Source: Microbacterium salsuginis | GTDB taxonomy: Bacteria > Actinomycetota > Actinomycetes > Actinomycetales > Microbacteriaceae | Assembly (NCBI RefSeq): GCF_012524205.1 | Contig: NZ_JABACI010000001.1 | Coordinates: 992,001-1,056,000 of the forward strand | Direction of reading: 5' to 3' | Length of the DNA: 64,000 nt | Shown here: piece by piece, positions 34,987 through 43,812 of the stretch | How the letters are laid out: every line of letters begins with the position of its first letter | Position numbering within the stretch: position 1 is the first letter of the stretch | The notes under the pieces: model-generated | The model's database searches: none | The model's input: the letters and a program-made list of their open reading frames with translations, nothing else | Told to the model about the DNA's origin: nothing | Program-made: the position numbers and the translations under genes

Positions 34987-36264
34987 ATGAAAGTACTCAT
35001 CTTCACATTCGGCACGCGCGGCGATGTCGAGCCCTACGCAGCCTTGGCCGATCGGCTGGCACTCGAGGGGCACGATGCCGTCCTGGCAGCACCGGAGGCG
35101 TATCGCGGCGTGGCGTCACCCGCCGTCGCGTTCGACCCCATCGCGACAGAGATGGATGGGGTCATGCGTGCCGCCATGGCGGGACTCAGCGGCCCGACCC
35201 AAGCGCTGACCATGGCGCGGCGGATGTCGGCGGCGATGCGTGTGTCGCTGGACGAGCAATGGGCGGTCGCACAGCGTGTCGAGCCGACCGTCATCGTGTC
35301 GCATCCCAAGGCGCTCGCGGGACTCCACATCGCAGAGCGGCAGAACGTGCCATTCGTCGCCTCCCTACCGCTTCCGTTCCTCACACCGACCGCGGCCTTC
35401 CCGGTGCCGTTCCTGTCGCGGTCGCTCGGCGGTGCTCTCAACCGCTTCACGTACCAGTTCAATCGCTTCACCGCGGTCGCCTACGGCGGCATGATCAACC
35501 GATTCCGCCGGGAGTGTCTGGGCCTGGGCCGCATGAGCCGGCTGAGCGACTACCTGCACGGTCTCGACGGCGCGCCGGTTCCCGTGCTGTACCCGTTCAG
35601 CCGGCACGTCGTGCCCGTGCCGCCGGACTACCCGGCGACGGCGCACGTGACGGGCTACTGGTTCCGCGAGCGCGAAGAGGCGTGGCGACCTCCTGCCGAA
35701 CTCGAGGCGTTCGTAGCGAGCGACCGTCCGGCGATCTATGTGGGATTCGGGAGCATGGGCTTCGGCGCCAAGGCGGCCGAGCGCGGTCGCGTCGTGCTCG
35801 ACGCGGCTCGCGAGGCGGGCGTGCGCGCTGTCGTCGCCACGGGATGGGGTGCCCTGGATGCCGAGTCGTCCGAGGATGTGATGGTCGTGGATCACGTACC
35901 GCATGACTGGTTGTTCCCGCGAGTGTCGGCGGTCGTCCACCACGGCGGCTCAGGCACCACTGCGGCGGGCCTCCGCGCCGGCCGACCCACCCTCATCTGC
36001 CCGGTTCTCGGCGATCAGCCGTTCTGGGGCCGCCGCGTGCATGAGCTCGGCGCGGGACCGCAGCCGCTGCCGTTGCGCAGAGCCAACGTGCCGCACCTGG
36101 CCGCCAGGATCCGCGATCTCATCGGCGACCCGGCATACGCGAGGTCCTCCGAGAGGATCGCCGAGGGCATCGCCCCAGAGGACGGCCCCGGGCGCGCCGT
36201 GGCCGCGCTCGAGCAGATCGAGGCCGCTTCTTCCGTTCCTCGCCGAGCGGCTGGGAGCGCATAG
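34987..36264 (+). CDS. GT1 (UGT-type) glycosyltransferase
   Basis: A 425-residue cytoplasmic glycosyltransferase of the sterol/macrolide UDP-glycosyltransferase type. N-terminus KVLIFTFGTRGDVEPYAAL is the acceptor-domain signature; the donor-site motif reads HHGGSGTTAAGLRAGRPTL followed by GDQPFW. It transfers a sugar from a nucleotide-sugar to a lipid or small molecule; acceptor unknown. GGAGG lies 6 nt before the ATG, and TAAGGT (34923-34928) may be its -10. Monocistronic, converging on a small hypothetical gene; the gap can fold into a GC-rich stem. Confidence 0.88.
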   Translation: MKVLIFTFGTRGDVEPYAALADRLALEGHDAVLAAPEAYRGVASPAVAFDPIATEMDGVMRAAMAGLSGPTQALTMARRMSAAMRVSLDEQWAVAQRVEPTVIVSHPKALAGLHIAERQNVPFVASLPLPFLTPTAAFPVPFLSRSLGGALNRFTYQFNRFTAVAYGGMINRFRRECLGLGRMSRLSDYLHGLDGAPVPVLYPFSRHVVPVPPDYPATAHVTGYWFREREEAWRPPAELEAFVASDRPAIYVGFGSMGFGAKAAERGRVVLDAAREAGVRAVVATGWGALDAESSEDVMVVDHVPHDWLFPRVSAVVHHGGSGTTAAGLRAGRPTLICPVLGDQPFWGRRVHELGAGPQPLPLRRANVPHLAARIRDLIGDPAYARSSERIAEGIAPEDGPGRAVAALEQIEAASSVPRRAAGSA

Positions 36265-36325
36265 CGGATTCCGGATGCTGCCGCCAGCGGCCGGCCGGAC
36301 GTTCGACGCGCACGACCGGGCGGTC

Positions 36326-36628
36326 TCAGGCAGGAATGCGCTCGGCACGGGGTGGACGGTGCGGGATCGGGACCGGCCGTCGCGACGGAGACCGGGTGGA
36401 TCTCTGACTCACTCGGATGAGGTCGTCCAGCACTTCCGCCGGAGACATGTAGTGCTCGGCCAGGCCGAAGTCGCGCAGCCAGACCACGTCGTACTCGAGG
36501 TCGTCGATCTCGTACACGCAGGCCACGGTGTGCTGCGGGTGGTCTCGCGGCACCGAATGATCCAGGATCACCCATTCGATCGCGGTGACCTTGCGCATCT
36601 CGAACCGGATGTTGCTCTCGTCGGACAT
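36326..36628 (-). CDS. Hypothetical protein
   Basis: A 100-residue protein with no recognised domain. GGAGG precedes the ATG at 36628, supporting translation. The first ~70 residues look folded (MRKVTAIEWVILDHSVP; EYDVVWLRDFGLAEHYMSP); the last 25 are basic and Pro/Arg-rich. The 182-bp gap to the EamA gene shows no other gene. Confidence 0.55.
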   Translation of the reverse strand: MSDESNIRFEMRKVTAIEWVILDHSVPRDHPQHTVACVYEIDDLEYDVVWLRDFGLAEHYMSPAEVLDDLIRVSQRSTRSPSRRPVPIPHRPPRAERIPA

Positions 36629-36785
36629 GCTCGCCTCCGTATCTGGAAATCGTCCAGCGGAAGCACGCCGTCGCGTCGGATCAGGCACATCGCTGTGCAC
36701 GGTCGCCCGAGAGGTGGGAGGTCTGCGAGACTCCCGCCGCTCGCGCACGTCCGCCGGAAATGTCGTGTGACCAGGATACCAAGAT

Positions 36786-36803
36786 CTCTGGCACTCGCCA
36801 GAG
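36786..36803 (-). terminator. Hairpin after the EamA gene
   Basis: CTCTGGC (36786-36792) pairs with GCCAGAG (36797-36803) across ACTC, 7 bp beyond the EamA stop on the minus strand. Short but well placed. Confidence 0.45.
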
Positions 36804-36810
36804 GAGAGTG

Positions 36811-37698
36811 CTAATCCGGTCGCGAACGAGTGCGCACCGCGAGGGCCGCACAGCCGATGACCGCGAGGCCGCCGATGACGGTGGGCCATCCGATCTGCTC
36901 GTGCAGCAGAACAGCCGCCCACAGGATGCCGAGCACCGGCTGGACGAGCTGGACCTGGCTGACTTGTGCCATCGGTCCGATCGCGAGGCCGCGATACCAG
37001 GCGAAGAAGCCGAGGAACATGCTCACGATCCCCAAGTAGGCGAACGCGGCCCACTCGATCGGATCGGCGCGAGGCGGCTGCTGGACGATCGCGAAGATCG
37101 TGCTGCCGATCATGAGCGGCGCGGCAACCACGAGCGCCCACGACACCGTCTGCCACGCGCCGAGCTCGCGCGCCAGGAGCCCGCCCTCGGCGTATCCGAT
37201 GGCGCACGCGATGACGGCGAGGAACAGCAGCAGATCCGCGGCGCGGAGTTGGCCGATCCCCCCGTTCTGCAAGGCCGCGAAGAGGACGGCCGCTGCCGCT
37301 CCCAGGACCGCGAACACCCAGAACGAGCGGCGCGGCCGCTCTTTCGCACGCAGGACCGCCATCGCGGCCGTCGCCGCGGGAAGCAGTCCGATGACGACCG
37401 CCGCGTGGCTGGCCGGGGTGGTCATCAGTGCGAACGACGTGAGCAGCGGAAACCCGACCACGACTCCCGCGGCGACGATCGCGAGACGTGCCCATTGGGC
37501 CGCCGTGGGCAAGCGCTGTCGAGTGAGGGTGAGAGCGAGCACCGCGAGCGCGGCCGCGATCACCGCGCGGCCCGATCCGATGAACAGCGGCGACAGGCCA
37601 TCGACGGCGACACGCGTGAAGGGGAGCGTGAACGAGAACGCGACCACCCCGATAAGACCCCATCCGAGGCCGGCGACGCTCGGTAGCACTGTGCGCAT
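36811..37698 (-). CDS. EamA/DMT-family transporter
   Basis: A 295-residue membrane protein with ten predicted helices arranged as two EamA repeats (LGWGLIGVVAFSFTLPF in the first; WALVVAAPLMIGSTIF onwards in the second). Such drug/metabolite transporters usually export amino acids or small metabolites. ATG at 37698 is preferred over an upstream in-frame start that would overlap the divergent MocR promoter. It diverges from a MocR-type regulator; such pairs are common and imply control by it, perhaps over pyridoxal or amino-acid export. Confidence 0.85.
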   Translation of the reverse strand: MRTVLPSVAGLGWGLIGVVAFSFTLPFTRVAVDGLSPLFIGSGRAVIAAALAVLALTLTRQRLPTAAQWARLAIVAAGVVVGFPLLTSFALMTTPASHAAVVIGLLPAATAAMAVLRAKERPRRSFWVFAVLGAAAAVLFAALQNGGIGQLRAADLLLFLAVIACAIGYAEGGLLARELGAWQTVSWALVVAAPLMIGSTIFAIVQQPPRADPIEWAAFAYLGIVSMFLGFFAWYRGLAIGPMAQVSQVQLVQPVLGILWAAVLLHEQIGWPTVIGGLAVIGCAALAVRTRSRPD

Positions 37699-37702
37699 CG
37701 AA

Positions 37703-37718
37703 CGAGTAGCGCTACTCT
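37703..37718. promoter_or_regulatory. Palindrome holding both divergent -10 elements (EamA/MocR)
   Basis: GAGTAGCGCTACTC (37704-37717) is a perfect 14-bp palindrome. It supplies TACTCT (37713-37718) as a -10 for the MocR gene and TACTCG (37708-37703) for the EamA gene. The MocR ATG lies 8 nt after its box, so that message may be leaderless. Confidence 0.5.
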
Positions 37719-37726
37719 GTACTGTC

Positions 37727-39172
37727 ATGGAGCAGGATAGCACTGCGAGAATCGACGCCGGGTTGCGCGCGTGGATCGCGGCCGCACCCCCGGGATCTCA
37801 GCTGCCGTCGAGTCGCACCCTGGTCGCCCAGTACGGGGCGAGTCCCGTCACCGTGCAGAAGGCGATGCGTCGCCTGGCGGCAGCGGGTCTCATTGAGAGC
37901 CGCCCGGGCGTCGGCACGTTCATCCGCACGCTTCGCTCTCCCCGTCCGGCAGACCACGGCTGGCAGACCTCGGCCCTGGGCACGCCGCCGGCGCGGGTGT
38001 CGGTGTTGTCGTCGACACAGCGGACCGTCGCCCCCGATGCGATCGGCCTTCACTCGGGGTATCCGGCATCCGACCTGCTCCCGGAACGGCTCGTGCGCGC
38101 GGCGCTGGCGCGCGCGGCCCGCTCTCGTGCCGCCGTCATGCGCTCGCCAGCGGCTGGGATGCCAGAACTGCAGGAGTGGTTCGCGGGCGAGCTCGCCGCC
38201 TCGGCCCCCGCGGGCGTGGTCCCGCCCTCGGCGCGCGATGTCGTGATCACGTCGGGCAGCCAGGGCGGATTGTCGTCGATCTTCCGCGGACTGGTCGGAC
38301 CGGGCCAGCCCCTGCTCATCGAGTCGCCGAGCTACTGGGGAGCGATGCTCGCCGCCGAGCAGACCGGGGTCGTGCTCGTCCCGGTGACGTCCGGCGCGGA
38401 GGGGCCCGATCCCGACGAAGTCGACCGTGCGCTGGCACGCACCGGTGCACGCGTCTTCTATGCACAGCCGACCTTCGCCAACCCCACGGGGGCTCGGTGG
38501 TCCACCGAGAACGCGCGAGCGATCCTCGACGTGGTGCGGCGTCGGGGGGCGTTCCTCATCGAGGACGACTGGGCGCATGACCTTGCGATCGATGTCGAGC
38601 CGGTCCCACTCGCGTCCTCCGATGACGAGGGTCACGTCATCTACCTTCGCTCGCTGACCAAGAGCGTCTCACCCGCCGTGCGAGTCGCGGCCCTCGTCGC
38701 GCGAGGTCCGGCTCGCGAGCGCATCCTCACCGACCGCGCAGCGGAGTCCATGTACGTCAGCGGAGTGCTGCAGTCCGCCGCGCTCGACGTCGTCACGCAG
38801 CCTGCCTGGCGCACTCACCTGCGCGGTGTCCGCCAGCAGCTGCGCGCCCGCCGCGATCTGCTGCTCGACAGCGTCAGCGCCCACGCCCCGTCCGCGCACA
38901 TCGACATCACACCGGGCGGGGGGCTCAACCTGTGGGCACGTCTGCCCGACGGCACCGACACGGCGCTGCTCGTGCGAGAGGCCGAGGCGCGAGGGCTGAT
39001 CGTCGCACCGGGCGGTGAGTGGTTCCCGGCGGAGCCGCCGGCGCCGTACATTCGCCTCAACTACGCCAGCGAGGATCCTCGCCGGTTTCCGGAGGCCGCG
39101 CAGATCCTCGGGGAGGCGCTCGAGCACGTCGCGGGATCGGCGGATCCGCGCCCGCCTCAGCCCGCGAGCTGA
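37727..39172 (+). CDS. MocR/PdxR-type GntR regulator with aminotransferase-like domain
   Basis: A 481-residue fusion. The N-terminal GntR winged helix (LPSSRTLVAQYGASPVTVQK, then AAAGLIESRPGVGTFIR, about residues 27-68) is joined to a type-I aminotransferase-like domain that binds pyridoxal 5'-phosphate, with the expected lysine K312 in SLTKSVSP and NPTG at 252-255. MocR proteins sense PLP or its adduct rather than catalyse. ATG at 37727 lacks a ribosome site. The last 16 bp overlap the end of the convergent ECF sigma gene. Confidence 0.9.
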   Translation: MEQDSTARIDAGLRAWIAAAPPGSQLPSSRTLVAQYGASPVTVQKAMRRLAAAGLIESRPGVGTFIRTLRSPRPADHGWQTSALGTPPARVSVLSSTQRTVAPDAIGLHSGYPASDLLPERLVRAALARAARSRAAVMRSPAAGMPELQEWFAGELAASAPAGVVPPSARDVVITSGSQGGLSSIFRGLVGPGQPLLIESPSYWGAMLAAEQTGVVLVPVTSGAEGPDPDEVDRALARTGARVFYAQPTFANPTGARWSTENARAILDVVRRRGAFLIEDDWAHDLAIDVEPVPLASSDDEGHVIYLRSLTKSVSPAVRVAALVARGPARERILTDRAAESMYVSGVLQSAALDVVTQPAWRTHLRGVRQQLRARRDLLLDSVSAHAPSAHIDITPGGGLNLWARLPDGTDTALLVREAEARGLIVAPGGEWFPAEPPAPYIRLNYASEDPRRFPEAAQILGEALEHVAGSADPRPPQPAS

Positions 39173-40407
39173 CCGCGGCGGCGGGCGAGGTAGGCGACCT
39201 CGGCGGAGTTGCCGGCGAGTGCTATCGCTCTGTCATAGGCCTCGCGCGCCTCGGCGGAACGGCCGAGGCGGCGCAGCAGATCCGCGCGCGCGGCGTGGAA
39301 CGCGTGGTACCCGTCGAGGTCGTCCGTCAGCCGGTCGACCGCGCCGAGGCCGACCGATGGACCATCGAGCTCGGCGAGCGCGATCGCACGGTTCAGCGCG
39401 ACGACCGGGCTCGGATCGATCAGGGTCAGCTGGTCATAGAGTTCGACGATCTGCGACCAATCGGTGTCGCGAGCGTCCGGCACCGAGGTGTGGACCGCGT
39501 TGATGGCGGCCAGAATCTGGTACCGGCCGGGCATGCCATCGCCGCGTGCCACGACGTCGAGGCGCTCACGCACCAGCGCGATGCCCTCGTCGATCATCGC
39601 CCGGTCCCACGAGCCCCGGTCTTGCTCGTCGAGGCGCACCAGCTCCCCCGACTTCGAGAGACGTGTCGCTGCCCGGGCCTCGATCAGGAGCATGAGGGCG
39701 AGCAGCCCGGTCACCTCGCCCTCGCGCGGAAGCAGGGACCTCGTCAGCCGCGTGAGCCGGATCGCCTCCGTGGTGAGGTCGCGACGGATCGGCTGCGACG
39801 TGTCCCCCGTCGCAAGGTAGCCCTCGTTGAACACGAGGTAGAGCACCGCGAGCACGCCGTCCAGGCGCGCAGGCAGATCCTGTGCCTGCGGCATCCGGTA
39901 CGGAATTCGCGCCGTGCGGATCTTGTCTTTCGCCCGCGTGATGCGCCGGCTCATGGCCGCCTCACCGACGAGAAAGGCTCTGGCGATCTCGTCCACCGTC
40001 AGGCCGCCCAGCATGCGCAGGGTGAGCGCGACGCGTGCCTCCATCGCGAGCGCGGGGTGGCAGCAGATGAACAGCAGGCGCAGCCGGTCGTCGTCGATCG
40101 CCCCCACCGACTCGACGGGGGTGTCGTCGTACAGCATGAGCGCCTCCCGGTGCTTCGCATCGCGCTGGGACTCGCGACGCAGGCGGTCGATCGCCTTGCG
40201 GTTCGCCGTCGTCGTGATCCAGGCACCGGGGTTCGGCGGGACTCCGTCGCTCGGCCAGCGTTCAGCAGCCGCGGCGAACGCTTCGGCGGCCATCTCCTCG
40301 GCGAGGTCGAGATCGGCGAATCGCCGTGCGAGCGAGGCCACCACCCTCGCCCATTCCTCTCTATGGACGCCGGTGAGCGCCGCCTCGACGACGGCACCCT
40401 GGGTCAC
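39157..40407 (-). CDS. ECF42-type sigma factor (SigJ/sigma-24-like with C-terminal TPR region)
   Basis: A 416-residue sigma factor. Sigma region 2 (VASLARRFADLDLAEEMAAE, then WITTTANRKAIDRLRRES) and region 4 (ALTLRMLGGLTVDEIARAFL, GEAAMSRRITRAKDKIR) are followed by a long C-terminal part (VLAVLYLVFNEGYLA; VALNRAIALAELDG) typical of ECF42, which has TPR-like repeats in place of an anti-sigma partner. The start is a GTG at 40407 that overlaps the YCII stop. The YCII/DGPF protein upstream is the usual ECF42 partner. 3' end overlaps the MocR gene by 16 bp. Confidence 0.9.
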   Translation of the reverse strand: MTQGAVVEAALTGVHREEWARVVASLARRFADLDLAEEMAAEAFAAAAERWPSDGVPPNPGAWITTTANRKAIDRLRRESQRDAKHREALMLYDDTPVESVGAIDDDRLRLLFICCHPALAMEARVALTLRMLGGLTVDEIARAFLVGEAAMSRRITRAKDKIRTARIPYRMPQAQDLPARLDGVLAVLYLVFNEGYLATGDTSQPIRRDLTTEAIRLTRLTRSLLPREGEVTGLLALMLLIEARAATRLSKSGELVRLDEQDRGSWDRAMIDEGIALVRERLDVVARGDGMPGRYQILAAINAVHTSVPDARDTDWSQIVELYDQLTLIDPSPVVALNRAIALAELDGPSVGLGAVDRLTDDLDGYHAFHAARADLLRRLGRSAEAREAYDRAIALAGNSAEVAYLARRRGQLAG

Positions 40408-40763
40408 GCGCCGATCACCGGCCGCACCTCGATCCTGCGGCGGCACGCCTGCGACCCTTCTGCCGCGAGCGCCAGCGCCACGTCAAGGTCGTCGGCCTCG
40501 ACGATCCAGAAACCCGCGATGTGCTCCTTGGACTCGACATACGGCCCGTCGGTGATGATCGGAGCCGACCCGGTGCCGTCGACGACGGTGCTGGCGGATG
40601 CCTCGGCCAGCCCGTTCGCGAAGACGAACCGCCCCTCCTGACGGAGCCGGGCGTTGAAGGCGCCGGTCGCCTCCCGCTGAGCGGCGTTCTCTTCGGCCGT
40701 GGGGTAGCTGCCGTGCTCGCCGTACTCGCTCGGGCCCCACACCATGAGTGCGTACTGCGCCAT
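40404..40763 (-). CDS. YCII/DGPF-domain protein (ECF42 partner)
   Basis: A 119-residue YCII-related protein. The family motif is ITDGPYVESKEHIAGFWIVE, with Tyr in place of the final Phe of DGPF. Its function is unknown; genes of this type are adjacent to and activated by ECF42 sigma factors. ATG at 40763 is preferred to 40769 because GGAGGAGG directly abuts the latter. Co-transcribed with the sigma gene from a likely ECF42 promoter. Confidence 0.85.
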   Translation of the reverse strand: MAQYALMVWGPSEYGEHGSYPTAEENAAQREATGAFNARLRQEGRFVFANGLAEASASTVVDGTGSAPIITDGPYVESKEHIAGFWIVEADDLDVALALAAEGSQACRRRIEVRPVIGA

Positions 40764-40812
40764 CTGCATCCTCCTCCGTGCGGCGTCTCCGTCGGCCGCC
40801 TCTCACTCCTAC

Positions 40813-40839
40813 AACGAAGAGCGTGGCACCGATCCGACA
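40813..40839 (-). promoter_or_regulatory. Likely ECF42-dependent promoter
   Basis: On the minus strand, TGTCGG (40839-40834) and CGTT (40816-40813) are 17 bp apart, upstream of the YCII-sigma operon. This is one mismatch per box from the ECF42 consensus (TGTCGA and CGA/TC) and has the same spacing as the promoters at 56913-56971. Confidence 0.5.
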
Positions 40840-40865
40840 GCGAGGGGAGATGTCGTGCAAAAGGG

Positions 40866-41279
40866 TCAGAGGGCCGCGCCGGGAAGCTCGGCCGCCTGCT
40901 CGAGCCACGAGCGCACCTGCTTCTCGTCGAGCTGGTCGTTCTCGTGGATGTCGAGATACCGGATCTCGTCGTGCTTCGACGGCTTGGGCGGCATCGGCTC
41001 GAGCGATGTGCCCCTGAGGAACTGCACCTGGACGTAGCCGGTGTAGCACCGGAACGACAGGAACCAACCGTCCTCGCGCCCGTAATACGGCTGGTTCCAC
41101 CGCACCGCCTTGCGAACGGCCGGCACCACTTTCTCGATGAGAGCGTCGAGCTGCTTGCCGACATCGCCCTTCCAACCGGGCATCGCCCCGAGGTAATCCC
41201 GCACCGGGCCGGGCCCGTCGCCCTTGGGGATCTGCGGGTTGCCACCGGACAGCAGGGTAGGTGTCTTCTTCTCAGGCAT
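40866..41279 (-). CDS. DUF1801 domain protein
   Basis: A 137-residue DUF1801 (YdhG-like) protein: QLDALIEKVVPAVRKAVRWN, then QPYYGREDGWFLSFRCYTGYV, with the typical VRWNQPYYG core. Function unknown; small soluble protein. ATG at 41279 follows GAAGGAG. It precedes the YCII-sigma operon on the same strand (102 bp gap) and diverges from the ABC operon at 41520. Confidence 0.82.
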   Translation of the reverse strand: MPEKKTPTLLSGGNPQIPKGDGPGPVRDYLGAMPGWKGDVGKQLDALIEKVVPAVRKAVRWNQPYYGREDGWFLSFRCYTGYVQVQFLRGTSLEPMPPKPSKHDEIRYLDIHENDQLDEKQVRSWLEQAAELPGAAL

Positions 41280-41383
41280 GACTCGAAATCTCCTTCGTCC
41301 CACGCTATGACGCGCCGGCGGAAGACGCATCCCCGATTATTAGCGATCAGCATTCTGGCTGCGTCAGCCCAGCACGCGAGACG

Positions 41384-41441
41384 TTGACGGACTGATACCC
41401 CTCCTCCTATAGTGAGGTTCAATCGCTTGTGCAATCGATTG
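41384..41441 (+). promoter_or_regulatory. Promoter of the sugar ABC/oxidoreductase operon with tandem operators
   Basis: TTGACG (41384-41389) and TATAGT (41408-41413) are 18 bp apart, a near-ideal promoter. Immediately downstream are CAATCGCTTG (41420-41429) and the perfect palindrome CAATCGATTG (41432-41441), 12 bp apart and covering the expected transcription start. Related sites occur at 52214 and 53225. The LacI gene at 46733 is the most likely binder. Confidence 0.7.
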
Positions 41442-41519
41442 TGCTATTGATTTCATGGGGGCACGGGCAGTGCATCCAGCGAGTGTTCAGCAACTCTCAA
41501 CGAGGAGAAGGAAGACACA

Positions 41520-42797
41520 GTGAACAGACGACGTAACTCGCAGATCCTTGCCGGAGCGGCCGCCACCGCGCTGGCAATCGGTCTTGCTGGGTGCTCATCC
41601 GAGCCCGCCGATGACGCTCCGGTCGAGATCCGCTTCACCTGGTGGGGCGGTGACGAACGGCACGAACTCACCAACGAAGCACTCGATGCATTCGAAGAGG
41701 CCAACCCGAACATCACCGTCGTTCGTGACTTCGGCGGATTCGACGGGTACCTCGACAAGATAACGACACAATATGCCGGCGGAAACTCCCCCGATGTCAT
41801 TCAGCTCTACAACGAAGTTCTGGTGGAGTTCGCTGACCGTGGCCAACTGTACGACCTCAACGACGCCGTGGACGTGGGAGAGCTGTCGCTCACCGGCTGG
41901 CCGCAAGACGTCATCGAGATGAACACCGTCGACGACGAGCTAGCCGCACTGACTTTCGGGTCGAACACGCACGGATTCATATTCGACGAGACGAAATCAG
42001 CCGAGTTCGGGGTGCCTATTCCGTCTGACGGCTATACCTGGGATGACCTTGAGGAGTACTCCGCCGCGGTCACGGAGGCCAGCGGTGGCACAGTGTGGGG
42101 AACCTTCGATCTTTCGCACAGCTACCAGGTGTTCGAAGTTTGGGCCAAGCAGCACGGCGAGGAATTCCTCACAGTGGATGGAATCGGCTTCACTCAAGAC
42201 ACGCTCGAAGAGTACTGGCAGTACTGGGCGGACATGCGCGACGTTGGCGCCGTTCCCAGCCCGGATGTCTCCACGGAGTATCTCGGAACACCGTATGACG
42301 CTGTCCTGCAAGGCGTCGTCGCGTCGACGTTCCTCTTCACCAATCAGTTTGCATCGGTCGCGGACAGTACTCCGGATGAGCTGACCATCGCGCGGATGCC
42401 CGGCGAGACCCCGACCCCGGGTCAGTATCTTCGTGCCGCGATGAATCTCACTGTCTCAGCTCAGACAGAGCACCCCGAGGCAGCTGCGCGGCTCGTGAAC
42501 TTCTTGCTGAACGATGCAGAAGCCAACGCCATCCTGGGAACCGACCGCGGTTTCCCCTCCAACGAAGACGTTTTCGAAGCCGCCACGTCTGACCTGAGTG
42601 GGCCGGCAGCGGCCGCAGCTGAGATCTATGGTTCTGTCCGCGAGGACGGTTCGCCGGCTCCCGTTCCGGCGCCGGCGGGCTCTGGTACGGTCAACACTCT
42701 CTTCAGCGAGTTCGCGCAACAGATCCAGTTCGGGCAGATCAGTGTGAGCGAAGCCGCATCGCAGTTCCTTGCCCAGGCCGAAGCAGAGCTCAGCTGA
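41520..42797 (+). CDS. ABC transporter, extracellular sugar-binding lipoprotein (family 1)
   Basis: A 425-residue solute-binding lipoprotein, lipobox LAGC with C25. Mature part IRFTWWGGDERHELTNEALD, DVIQLYNEVLVEFADRG and LRAAMNLTVSAQTEHPEAAA fits family 1 oligosaccharide-binding proteins. The start is GTG at 41520, with GAAGGA 7 nt upstream. First of five genes (binding protein, two permeases, Gfo/Idh oxidoreductase, DUF6807). Codon use and GC are lower than in the flanking blocks (about 57% GC in one sampled line). The sugar is unknown. Confidence 0.92.
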   Translation: MNRRRNSQILAGAAATALAIGLAGCSSEPADDAPVEIRFTWWGGDERHELTNEALDAFEEANPNITVVRDFGGFDGYLDKITTQYAGGNSPDVIQLYNEVLVEFADRGQLYDLNDAVDVGELSLTGWPQDVIEMNTVDDELAALTFGSNTHGFIFDETKSAEFGVPIPSDGYTWDDLEEYSAAVTEASGGTVWGTFDLSHSYQVFEVWAKQHGEEFLTVDGIGFTQDTLEEYWQYWADMRDVGAVPSPDVSTEYLGTPYDAVLQGVVASTFLFTNQFASVADSTPDELTIARMPGETPTPGQYLRAAMNLTVSAQTEHPEAAARLVNFLLNDAEANAILGTDRGFPSNEDVFEAATSDLSGPAAAAAEIYGSVREDGSPAPVPAPAGSGTVNTLFSEFAQQIQFGQISVSEAASQFLAQAEAELS

Positions 42798-42801
42798 ATC
42801 G

Positions 42802-43812
42802 ATGAGACAGATCGTGAACACCCCCGAGCGCAAGGACGGCGGCGGCGCGCGTACGTCCGCGCGCTCGGGGTTCGACTCCCCGTCGGGTGGAGGCGGAACC
42901 CGCCCATCCTTATCGGCGAAGTCGCTTCGGCGCGCGGTCCGCCGCGAGAAGCTCGCGCCCTACCTCTTCCTCACGCCGTGGCTGATCGGCTTCTTCGTCA
43001 TCACCCTCGGCCCGATGCTCTACTCGTTCTACCTTTCGTTCACGGACTTCAGCCTGCTCGGATCGGCCGAGTGGGTAGGCCTGGACAATTACGTCGAGAT
43101 GTTCACGTCCGACCCCAAGTTCATGGAGTCGGTACGCGTCACACTGGTGTACGTCTTCGTCTCGGTGCCGCTGCAACTCGCGTTCGCGCTGCTGCTCGCT
43201 GTGGCTCTGAACCGCGGTCTGCGGGGACTGGCGATCTACAGATCGGTGTACTACCTACCCTCTCTCATCGGTGGCAGCGTGGCGATTGCCGTGTTGTGGC
43301 GTCAGATGTTCGGGAAGAACGGCCTCATCAACCAGGTCCTCGCCTGGTTCGGCATCACTGGGGAAAGCTGGATCGGCAACCCTGAAACGGCGCTGGGGAC
43401 GCTCATCATTCTGAACATCTGGACGTTCGGTTCGCCGATGGTGATCTTTCTCGCCGCCCTGCGTCAGGTTCCGGAGTACCTCTACGAGGCAGCCGCCGTG
43501 GATGGCGTGTCTAAGTGGAGCGCCTTCTGGCACATAACCCTCCCCATGCTGACACCCGTCGTGCTGTTCAATCTGGTCCTGCAGCTGATTGGAGCGTTTC
43601 AGGCGTTCACTCCCGCCTATGTCGTTTCGGGCGGGACAGGCGGGCCAGTGAATTCCACCTTGTTCTACACGCTCTACCTGTATCAGAAGGGTTTCACCAA
43701 CTTCGAGATGGGTTACGCCAGCGCCATGGCCTGGGTGCTCTTCTTCTTCATCGCGATCGTAACCGCCGTCAACTTCTGGCTGTCGAAGTATTGGGTGCAC
43801 TATGACGACTGA
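42802..43812 (+). CDS. Sugar ABC transporter permease (MalF-like)
   Basis: A 336-residue permease. About 45 hydrophilic residues precede the first membrane helix (LAPYLFLTPWLIGFFVITLG). The EAA loop YLYEAAAVDGVSKWSAFWHI is clear. ATG at 42802 lacks a strong ribosome site; a GTG at 42814 is an alternative start. Follows the binding-protein gene by 4 bp and overlaps the next gene by 11 bp. Forms the channel with the second permease. Confidence 0.9.
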   Translation: MRQIVNTPERKDGGGARTSARSGFDSPSGGGGTRPSLSAKSLRRAVRREKLAPYLFLTPWLIGFFVITLGPMLYSFYLSFTDFSLLGSAEWVGLDNYVEMFTSDPKFMESVRVTLVYVFVSVPLQLAFALLLAVALNRGLRGLAIYRSVYYLPSLIGGSVAIAVLWRQMFGKNGLINQVLAWFGITGESWIGNPETALGTLIILNIWTFGSPMVIFLAALRQVPEYLYEAAAVDGVSKWSAFWHITLPMLTPVVLFNLVLQLIGAFQAFTPAYVVSGGTGGPVNSTLFYTLYLYQKGFTNFEMGYASAMAWVLFFFIAIVTAVNFWLSKYWVHYDD

